Below, piece after piece: positions 36,101 through 42,789 of a stretch of DNA of 64,000 bases (positions within the stretch are counted from its first letter, which is position 1; each line of letters begins with the position of its first letter). The notes beneath the pieces were generated by a model. That model did no database searches, had not been told where the DNA came from, and worked only from the letters and a program-made list of their open reading frames with translations. Source of the stretch: Candidatus Peribacteria bacterium (GTDB lineage Bacteria; Patescibacteriota; Gracilibacteria; UBA1369; 2-02-FULL-48-14); assembly GCA_943349825.1 (NCBI GenBank), contig CALQZQ010000001.1, positions 211,155 to 275,154 on the forward strand. The letters run 5' to 3'. Made by a program: the position numbers and the translations under genes.

Positions 36101-38896
36101 CTCTACCCCGCCACGATCACCAACCCAAAGTCGTACACCACCAGCAATACCTACGATTATCGAACGGGCCAGGTCACCAGTCACGTTGATGAAAACAGTA
36201 TCACGAGCTCGACGAGCTACGATGGTTTCGGACGACCGCTTACCGTGACGCTTCCTGACCCCACCACCGGCACCGCCACCACCGCGACCACGTATTCCTA
36301 CGACGACACCTCGGTTCCCACGTCCGTAACCATCAGCTCCACGGTCAACAGCGTGAGCACGGAAAATGTCACTTATTACGACGGCTACGGTCGCACGGTG
36401 CAGACCAACACTTTAGCCGAAGACGCGATCTACAACACCGTGGACACTTGGTACGACGAGCTTGGGAACGTGGAGGAGCAAACGCTGCCCTACGAAACTT
36501 CAAGCAGCGCCTATGGTCGCGACGACACTCAGTATTCCGTCACTTCCACTTTCGACACCTTGAACCGTCCGCTCACGGTGACTTCTCCCACAGGAACGAC
36601 CTCGTACGACTACTCGCTGTGGGAAAACACCGTCACGGATCCCAACGGCGTCGATAAAAACTACGGCTACGATGCTGCCGGCCACTTGCTCACCGTAGAG
36701 GAAGAAAATGGCACGGATACCTACACCACGACCTACGAGTACGATCCGCTCGGGCAACTCATCACCCTCACAGACGCGCAGGGTAATGAACGTAATTTTG
36801 ATTACGATTCCCTGGGCAGAAAAATCTCCGAGCAGGATCTGCACGATCCCACGGCCAGCTCCTTTGGAACCTGGACTTACACCTACGACAAAAACAACAA
36901 TCTCTCCACACAGACGGATCCCAAGGGGCAAGTCATCACATGGGCTTATGATCAACTGGACCGTGTGACTTATGAGGATTGGGACACGAGCACCACCGCC
37001 CGCGATCAAAGCTATCTTTACGACACGGCCACCCGTGGGAGGATGAAACTTTACCGGGTGAACTCCAATTCCACAGACAAAGCAGTGATTTACAGCACCT
37101 ACGACTATCTGGGTAATCCGACCAAAGAAACCGACTACTTCAAGAAGCCCGGCCTCACCACCTACTACACCTACATTTATCTAACGACTTATGATCTTCT
37201 CAGCCGCCCGACCAAAATCATTTACCCTTCTTCGGCGCTCACGATCAACTACACCTACAACGCCACCGGAGATTTGGAAAAAGTCACGCGCGGGACGAGC
37301 ACGCTCACGAACGTGGTGAGCGATATTGACTACAATTCCGCCGGGCAGATTGAGGAAGAAACTTACGGAAACGGCGTGGTCACTTCGAACATCTATGATC
37401 CCGCTCAAGGCTACCGTTTGACCTATAAAACCACCACGGGCATCTTTGGAGGAGCCGCCGGAGCCGTTCAAAATCTCACCTACAGCTACGACGCGAATGG
37501 GAACATCACTTACGAAACGGATGCGTCCATGCTCCCCACCTACAAGACCCTGACCTACGCCTACGACGACCTGAATCGCCTCACGACAGCCGCCAGCAGC
37601 GAAAGTGGAACGGGCATCGATTACAGCCAGTCGTACAGCTACGACGAAGTGGGAAATATGACGAGCAAATCCGACGTAGGCATCCTGACCTACGCCGGCA
37701 CGGGCTATCCCAACCCCCATGCCGTCACGGATGTGGCGGGCACCGCATACACCTATGACAACAACGGGAATCTCACCTCCGATGGCATCCACTCGTACAC
37801 CTGGGACAAACGCAACCGCCTCATCACGAGCGGCACCAAATCCTACTCCTACGATGCCTCCGGAAGCCGGTACAAGATCATAGACACGAGTAGCGCCACT
37901 CCATACACGTATTACGTAAACCGCTTGGAAGAACTCCGTAACGGAACCACCACGAGTGCCGGCACTCCCACCTATTACATCTTCGCCGGAGGACAGCGGG
38001 TGGCGAGTCTGGAAAGCTCTGTATACACCTACTATAGTCAGGACCACCTGGGAGGCACGGCCGTGGCTACAGACAGTACGGGAGAAGTTTCCGAGTATTA
38101 TGATTACTACCCTTACGGCAGTGAGCTCACCAGCACCCAACTGGCCGCTACCACCGCCAAACACACCTTCACGGACAAAGAGTATGACGATTCCGCCGGT
38201 CTCTTCTACTTTGAAGCCCGATGGTACAACCCGGCCATTGGAAGATTTGTGAGCGAGGATCCGATGCAGTTTCTGGGTGGAATTGGAAAAATCATTGCAG
38301 ATCCGCAGAGTTTGAACTTCTATGCTTACTCCAGGAATAATCCAGTTAATTTTACGGATCCGAGTGGGGAGTTTGCTTTCATCCCTTTCCTATTGGCAGC
38401 CGCTGGAGTCGCCTTGACCGCTTGGGATGTATACGACGTGGCAGACACAACTGTTCAGAGTGGACCGGTCGCAGGGACAGCGACAGCCGTACTTTCATTC
38501 GTAAACCCAATACCGAATAAAGTGACTAAATTTATTTCTGAAGTTCCAGCTGTAAAAAATTTGATTACCTCTGCAGCTACAAAAATTGATAACCTGCTAG
38601 GCATGACAAGTAAGGGCGCAGATAATATTCACTTTACGTATGGAACTAAAATACAAGATCAAATCACGAAAAGAGGTTGGGATGGCAGTAGTGTCCAAGA
38701 AACGCTCAACAACCCCTTTAAGACTATTGACACTAAGGATGTGAGGCATCTATCAGATGGATCGAGAATGGACGATCCTGCTACTGCCTTCATGAATGAA
38801 GACGGTAGTTATGTTGTGAGAAACAACAATAGCGGTGATATAGTACAGGTATCTAATAAAAATGACCCCGACTGGAAATCACCCTTTAATGAATAA
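33197..38896 (+). CDS. SpvB/RHS polymorphic toxin with colicin-E5-like C-terminal domain
   Basis: A 1,899-residue exported protein (signal-like N-terminus, residues about 10-37). SpvB-type N-domain ('GAFTYALPLALPPGRSGFTPGLSLSYNS', about residues 60-120), then FG-GAP/VCBS calcium repeats ('DVDGDGLIDILDSGYY', 'DVNGDGLVDLIQS', about residues 340-690), then many RHS YD-repeats, and an RHS core ending 'NFYAYSRNNPVNFTDPSGEF' near residue 1725. The last 90 or so residues ('KIQDQITKRGWDGSSVQETLNNP', 'DPATAFMNEDGSYVVRNNNSGDIVQVSNKNDPDW') resemble the colicin E5-type RNase that cuts tRNA anticodon loops. An immunity gene overlaps its stop codon. Confidence 0.9.
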   Translation: MFLKKSPSRRIIGGFLLTVMLVSLTTYLSPLVSADATDRTYGFYDQTYEINGSSRSYSRGIQGSSSSGAFTYALPLALPPGRSGFTPGLSLSYNSQSRDLDSFFGYGWSMDFPSITRLSKTGIEKFYTDNYFTSSLSGELVATTGTEYAAKVEEGDFLTYDYDSSGFWTATDKSGKVYTFGSSTAAQQADPSDATHIYKWLLEEIRDTNDNFIHYEYTTDNGQLYPSQITYTGSGSTEGPFAVDFTLEARSDTTNSYQSGFEVETNYRVASIGISFNTTLLREYDLAYITPDNSERSLLESVRESAWDDSGTETTLPATTFTYADSDKGWTETSSYNIPVYFYISGSHTDKGVDFADVDGDGLIDILDSGYYSSTDSATEVYLNQGDGTGWIQDTAYSIPTYFWSYSGNTMRNTRLADVDGDGFSDIFFGSSSDSPYTQISRADPAAKTWAVDSSYTMPLTFNSGYANDQGVRLLDINGDGFPDFVQSLYGSTIYQKAYLFDPETQTWVEDRGISIPVYFDDQNGYNEEGVELADVNGDGLVDLIQSVYNSGSYQGVYLNQGDGSGWVLDSNYSIPIYFWASNSIMMDQVQIVDVDGDGLGDLVQSYAGSGSYDDVYINQGDGTGWALDSAYSVPVYFTTGYGDYQGVQFFDADGDGFPDLIQSRSDSSTSTKKVYLNNATPELLTGIESSKGSSTAVEYVLSTESSNPTLPFNMTLVLSVTTDDGLGVATTTTYDYADGAYFYEDELNRQFAGFGTVTKTENGRETVSYYHQDSLAKIGHPYQTDVYDASGNLYQRTLDVWGTTDLGYDNTYVYETKKIGMTYDGGTTHRDTATAYTYDAYGNVKTVINYGEVTASTDGSFTDVTDVDEKNTTTYTYATDSGGVILNKVADETIKNGSNVNVMRNRYYYDGAGYGTVSVGNVTRAYNWYDVTNAWYYTTYTYNSYGLVATMTNPRGYRTSYSYDSYNLYPATITNPKSYTTSNTYDYRTGQVTSHVDENSITSSTSYDGFGRPLTVTLPDPTTGTATTATTYSYDDTSVPTSVTISSTVNSVSTENVTYYDGYGRTVQTNTLAEDAIYNTVDTWYDELGNVEEQTLPYETSSSAYGRDDTQYSVTSTFDTLNRPLTVTSPTGTTSYDYSLWENTVTDPNGVDKNYGYDAAGHLLTVEEENGTDTYTTTYEYDPLGQLITLTDAQGNERNFDYDSLGRKISEQDLHDPTASSFGTWTYTYDKNNNLSTQTDPKGQVITWAYDQLDRVTYEDWDTSTTARDQSYLYDTATRGRMKLYRVNSNSTDKAVIYSTYDYLGNPTKETDYFKKPGLTTYYTYIYLTTYDLLSRPTKIIYPSSALTINYTYNATGDLEKVTRGTSTLTNVVSDIDYNSAGQIEEETYGNGVVTSNIYDPAQGYRLTYKTTTGIFGGAAGAVQNLTYSYDANGNITYETDASMLPTYKTLTYAYDDLNRLTTAASSESGTGIDYSQSYSYDEVGNMTSKSDVGILTYAGTGYPNPHAVTDVAGTAYTYDNNGNLTSDGIHSYTWDKRNRLITSGTKSYSYDASGSRYKIIDTSSATPYTYYVNRLEELRNGTTTSAGTPTYYIFAGGQRVASLESSVYTYYSQDHLGGTAVATDSTGEVSEYYDYYPYGSELTSTQLAATTAKHTFTDKEYDDSAGLFYFEARWYNPAIGRFVSEDPMQFLGGIGKIIADPQSLNFYAYSRNNPVNFTDPSGEFAFIPFLLAAAGVALTAWDVYDVADTTVQSGPVAGTATAVLSFVNPIPNKVTKFISEVPAVKNLITSAATKIDNLLGMTSKGADNIHFTYGTKIQDQITKRGWDGSSVQETLNNPFKTIDTKDVRHLSDGSRMDDPATAFMNEDGSYVVRNNNSGDIVQVSNKNDPDWKSPFNE

Positions 38897-39248
38897 CATG
38901 CTAAACGATTCTCTAAAAGAAACCTTCGGAAAGGCCAAAGAATCCCATGGAGAACTTTATTTTCCTGAGGAAATCGTGATGGATTTGATCGCCTGGTGCG
39001 ATAGGCACAACATCGCAATTTTGGGCATTGAAGGCTTTGAATGGTCCCAGGGTAGAATTACTCCAAAATTAGATCTAATCGCAGATTACTCTAGTCTATT
39101 CAATACAGGAAAGGATTGGGTGGAAATTAAAAATAGATCAGTTAATTTGTCTAAATCTTTCGTTGAGTTGAATAAATTAAAGGAGAATAATCTATTTTTC
39201 AATTTTACATTTCGCGAGTTTACAGATCCCGAAAAGAAAGCTGCATAG
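38889..39248 (+). CDS. ImmE5-like immunity protein
   Basis: A 119-residue soluble protein overlapping the RHS toxin stop by 8 bp. The 'HNIAILGIEGFEWSQGRITPKLDLIADYSSL' stretch resembles the colicin E5 immunity protein, in which 'LWILGIDGGHWLNPGFRIDSSASWTY' holds the same pattern (recalled, not searched). It would bind and block the toxin domain in the producing cell. An alternative ATG at 38898 would lose three residues. Base composition is AT-rich like the toxin tip, which suggests both arrived as a cassette. Confidence 0.75.
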   Translation: MNNMLNDSLKETFGKAKESHGELYFPEEIVMDLIAWCDRHNIAILGIEGFEWSQGRITPKLDLIADYSSLFNTGKDWVEIKNRSVNLSKSFVELNKLKENNLFFNFTFREFTDPEKKAA

Positions 39249-39281
39249 AAAATTAATCCACCATCCATTCTAAATTCATCT

Positions 39282-39582
39282 ATGAAGTCCCGATCCATCC
39301 CAAACGCTATTAGTCCAGAGTGTTATAATTTCTCTATTCACAGTAGCCATTTATCCTTTTGTTTTTACCTACGATTTTGAACTTTACTCGCAACTTAAAA
39401 AAAGCGCTGGAGAAATAAAAATTGCTCCAAGAACTGTTCGTAAGTTTAAAATCCTTGCTGTACTTGGTCTACTGCTTTCCATTGGTTCTATTTGGCTTAC
39501 AATTTGGAGTGCGGAATTTGTAAAAGAACTCCAAATACAGCAACAAAAGTCGGAACAATCCTTCGATGGCCCGATCCCTTAA
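39282..39582 (+). pseudogene. frameshifted two-TM membrane protein
   Basis: An open frame ending at TAA 39580-39582 has no start codon of its own. It encodes 'QSVIISLFTVAIYPFVFTYD' and 'FKILAVLGLLLSIGSIWLTI', two plausible membrane helices with a charged linker ('LKKSAGEIKIAPRTVRK') between them. An ATG at 39282 begins a short N-terminus in another frame (MKSRSIPNA); one extra base near 39308-39311 would join the two. The gene looks broken by a single-base change or sequencing error. Confidence 0.45.
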
Positions 39583-39700
39583 TCGCTTACCTACAAATCT
39601 TCAAGGGTAGGTTTATAAAATTCCTACATGATGGTTGTAAAAAAACAAAATCCTTGGAAAATCTTCCCCTTCCGCGCTAAGATACAGCCAACGCCACACC

Positions 39701-40903
39701 ATGATTCTTCGTCCTCAACCCGCCTATTCGCTCATCTTTGCGTTCATCATCGTGACCGTGATGATGCTCATCGCCGTGACCACCATCCAAAATACCACCG
39801 ACAAAATCGCCTATTATCGTGATCTTGAAGGCGGTTCGATGGCCTACCTCGCGGCCCAGTCCGCTGCGGAGAATGGAGTTTTAGCGATGAAAGATTATGA
39901 AGCCGGCTACGAAACTTCCCTCTCCGATTCTTTCACTGCGGACTACGATGGCGACGGCACCGAGGAAACTACGGGAGACTACCAAGTCTACGGCAATGCC
40001 CAAAGGAATGAAAACGATGCTACAGATGTCTACTACATCCCCATGCCGGGCACCGGCAGCGCGGGCGAATACGGCGATTGCTCCCTAACCGACGCCGACC
40101 ACGACGGCGATTTCGACGACGACCCTGTGGTCGACGACCCCTGCAATTGGAACAAAATGCTCTACGGCCAAAGCGTCAGCATCCCCTTGTATACCGATGA
40201 CGGCAGCGGTACCCTCCAATTCCCTTACGACCTGAGCGGCTTCACCAGCTGGAGCTTAAAGGTGAGGACGCCGTGCGTGGACCCCGAAGACGATCCCGAG
40301 ACCTGCACCCGCTACGAACTCAGCGACGGGGCGACGGGGACCAGCTACGTTTACGCCTCCGACGACAGCATTCTTCTGTGGCAAATCACTGGTGCCGGCA
40401 CTGAGGGCGGCGCTGATTACGACGTGAGCGTGGTGCCGGATGATGATTCTTATGATTATCGTACACTTACCTACAGAGACCCTTTAAACAATACAGAAGT
40501 TCATGAATCCCTGATCAACAATGCTGCCGGTCAGTCTTTCTCTGCTGCCTCCACTTTAGATCAATATGTTGTGCTAAAAGCTGCGAATTCATCGCCTTAC
40601 ACAGATCTTTATAATGCCTGTATGGGGGACACGGATGGTGTGCCAACGACTCAAGAGGTCACCCTTTCAAATCTTTCTTTACAGCTGGATATTGTCACTC
40701 CTCTCAAGGAAGCCAGTGGTGATTCTATTCCTTATTTGGAGTGGCAGCTCACTATCGACAGTACTGACCCTTTTGCAGACAATAAATCTGTGATTATTGG
40801 TGAAGGTTACCACCCGGGCACGGAGCATATTTTCTATCATCCCTACGTTATTACCAGGTCTACAACAGGTGAAAGCTCCAACGTCTACACTTTGTCTAAC
40901 TGA
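39701..40903 (+). CDS. pilin/PilX-like surface protein
   Basis: A 400-residue protein with an N-terminal hydrophobic helix after a short basic leader ('SLIFAFIIVTVMMLIAVTTIQNTTDKI', about residues 8-35), a layout like type IV pilus minor pilin/PilX proteins, although a clear prepilin peptidase G-F/E site is missing. The mature part is Asp/Thr-rich with calcium-like loops ('DYDGDGTEET', 'DADHDGDFDDDP'). It is likely exposed on the surface. It precedes the Asp-Thr-repeat gene by 75 bp; TTGACT at 40921-40926 may be the -35 for that neighbour. Confidence 0.65.
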   Translation: MILRPQPAYSLIFAFIIVTVMMLIAVTTIQNTTDKIAYYRDLEGGSMAYLAAQSAAENGVLAMKDYEAGYETSLSDSFTADYDGDGTEETTGDYQVYGNAQRNENDATDVYYIPMPGTGSAGEYGDCSLTDADHDGDFDDDPVVDDPCNWNKMLYGQSVSIPLYTDDGSGTLQFPYDLSGFTSWSLKVRTPCVDPEDDPETCTRYELSDGATGTSYVYASDDSILLWQITGAGTEGGADYDVSVVPDDDSYDYRTLTYRDPLNNTEVHESLINNAAGQSFSAASTLDQYVVLKAANSSPYTDLYNACMGDTDGVPTTQEVTLSNLSLQLDIVTPLKEASGDSIPYLEWQLTIDSTDPFADNKSVIIGEGYHPGTEHIFYHPYVITRSTTGESSNVYTLSN

Positions 40904-40978
40904 AAACAGTCTAAACTCGCTTGACTTTTCATCTGTTTAATGGGATATTTTGTATGATTTCAGCCTAACCTGTTCCAT

Positions 40979-42724
40979 ATGAGCCCCAGAACCCCTTCCA
41001 ATGGTGGATCTGACAGAATGCGAGGGCTTTTGCTTGCAGCGGGTGCTGCAGTGGCCGGAGCCAACTTTGTGAGTCCTGAAATTCGACAAGAGACTGCTGA
41101 GGTTTTTAAATTGGCTTTAGACGCGACGGTTAGTAATGCTCATGCTGGACCTGCCGATTACGAATACAATCCTGACGATTTGGAAACTCAATATGGAGTT
41201 GATTTAACTAGCATGGTGAGCGGTGATCAATCAAGAGTTTGGGGTGTAGCTGGAGATTTAGCAGATTCTACCTCTCCGATTGCAGTGGCTGTTGATATAG
41301 CAAACTTAGGTACCCCTGACACAATTGATCTTAGTTTAGATGCTACTGGCTCTTGGAGTGATAGGACTTCAGATTTTGGAAGTCCTTCCGTACCTGCTGT
41401 TTATAATTATTCTAAGACTCAGGATCAATTCATGGGTGCTGATGCCGCCGCCGCATCCTATTTGGTAGTAGGTGGTTACGGTGCTACAGGTGCAAAAACT
41501 TCTTTAGATACGTACACCGGTGCTTCTGCTGGAGGTGCCATCGATGATCCTACGGGGGACGTTTATGGTTCTGACGATTTTGGATCTGGCCATACTCCTG
41601 CTGCATTTAGCTCATCTGGTTCAGTCTACGCTTCTGCGCTAGACTTACCTGGCTATGAGGAGGAAAGTTTCGTCTATAATTCTGTTGAACAGATTGGGGC
41701 TTTTACCGATGATAGTACAGGTGAAGTGATCATCGTAGACTACAGTACTGGTACTCCAGTAGACTACCCGACGGGAGTAGTTGGATGGGTAATGGATCCT
41801 CAGCCTGGTTCTTTTAAGGTTCAATTGGCATCTGACTATTCTCTGCATGAGTTAAGAGATCCTACATATGGTAGTGAGGCCGATGCAGATACCGATACTG
41901 ATACTGATACTGATACTGACACCGACACGGATACTGACACTGATACTGACACGGATACTGATACTGACACGGATACTGACACTGGAGGTGAAACCGGTAG
42001 TACTCCGGCTAGTCTACCTGAAGGAGCAACACTTTCTGTGGAAAGTGGTAGCCCCGACATTAGCGTCAATGATGACGGCGACGTGGTGATCACGGTAGAT
42101 GAAGGAGAGGGCGGTGAACTGACAAACAACAGCGGAGAAACCATTGTCCTCGATGCAAGTGGATCCACAGGGACGGAAGTCGCAGTTGCACCGGCCACTA
42201 CAGTAAGTTTTGGAGCTGGTTACTACCCTTCAAGCATAAGGGCTAATATGGCTGGAGCGCCTCCTCCAAACGAAGGGGATACCGTGTGTACCAATGAATG
42301 TGCTTCCGACGGCAACTATCAACCGGCTAATGTGCTGTGTGACCTCAATGAGACTCAACAGTCTGCTGATTCCACTTATGAACACCAATTTGTTTTCCAA
42401 GTCACGAGAGGACAAGCTGGCGCGCTCGGACATCAGGATTGGGTAGGGAAAACCTTCGGTACAGTAGATGGAGTATCTCTGGCCAGTGATCTGAACCTTT
42501 GTGTGGCTAGCACGATTGATACGGGCGACAGTGGAACCATTGACTCTGGCGAAACTGGCGTTGTTGATACTGGCTGGACCGGTGAGACGGGTAATCAAGA
42601 AACAGGTGGAACTACCCCTCCAACGGGTTGTGCATGCAACAACTATGGAAGCGCTATGCCTGCCTACAATGCGAGTGCCCTGTTGGCCCTAGGTCTCTTG
42701 GCTGCCCGCAGACGAAAAAACTAA
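40979..42724 (+). CDS. secreted protein with Asp-Thr repeat and MYXO-CTERM-like tail
   Basis: A 581-residue exported protein with a signal-like N-terminus ('RGLLLAAGAAVAGANFVSPEI'). A low-complexity (Asp-Thr)n block lies at residues about 301-335. The C-terminus has Asp-Thr-Gly-rich sequence, then 'GCACNNYGSAMPAYNASALLALGLLAARRRKN': a Cys pair, a hydrophobic helix and an Arg/Lys end. This is the layout of MYXO-CTERM sorting signals, which tether proteins to the outer surface after processing. The family of the middle region is unknown. Confidence 0.8.
   Translation: MSPRTPSNGGSDRMRGLLLAAGAAVAGANFVSPEIRQETAEVFKLALDATVSNAHAGPADYEYNPDDLETQYGVDLTSMVSGDQSRVWGVAGDLADSTSPIAVAVDIANLGTPDTIDLSLDATGSWSDRTSDFGSPSVPAVYNYSKTQDQFMGADAAAASYLVVGGYGATGAKTSLDTYTGASAGGAIDDPTGDVYGSDDFGSGHTPAAFSSSGSVYASALDLPGYEEESFVYNSVEQIGAFTDDSTGEVIIVDYSTGTPVDYPTGVVGWVMDPQPGSFKVQLASDYSLHELRDPTYGSEADADTDTDTDTDTDTDTDTDTDTDTDTDTDTDTDTGGETGSTPASLPEGATLSVESGSPDISVNDDGDVVITVDEGEGGELTNNSGETIVLDASGSTGTEVAVAPATTVSFGAGYYPSSIRANMAGAPPPNEGDTVCTNECASDGNYQPANVLCDLNETQQSADSTYEHQFVFQVTRGQAGALGHQDWVGKTFGTVDGVSLASDLNLCVASTIDTGDSGTIDSGETGVVDTGWTGETGNQETGGTTPPTGCACNNYGSAMPAYNASALLALGLLAARRRKN
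41881..41984 (+). repeat. GAYACN hexanucleotide repeat
   Basis: About 17 tandem hexamers of GAT/GAC-ACT/ACG/ACC encode a run of Asp-Thr dipeptides. Third-position variants (GAT/GAC, ACT/ACG/ACC) show the array is not newly expanded, but its length may still vary by slippage. No spacer structure is present, so it is not a CRISPR. Confidence 0.8.
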
Positions 42725-42756
42725 GCGTTTGGGCTCTTCCGTCATCAGGTTATTTT

Positions 42757-42765
42757 TGCTATAAT
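42757..42765 (+). promoter_or_regulatory. extended -10 promoter TGCTATAAT
   Basis: TG-C-TATAAT lies 24 bp before the TTG start used for the cyclase gene. The ATG in this region (42764) is out of frame and soon stops, so translation probably begins at TTG 42790. Confidence 0.65.
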
Positions 42766-42789
42766 GATTAGATCAACTATCTACTCATT

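Noticed and set aside
37181..38164. Minus-strand 327-codon open frame in the RHS gene
   Set aside because: It is antisense to RHS repeats; the Val/Gly-rich pattern comes from the complementary YD-repeat codons.
39492..39680. 62-codon plus-strand open frame
   Set aside because: Its Cys/Pro/Lys-rich sequence has no features and it overlaps the better membrane-protein frame.
41881..41984. CRISPR array
   Set aside because: The repeat is a 6-bp in-frame coding array without spacers.
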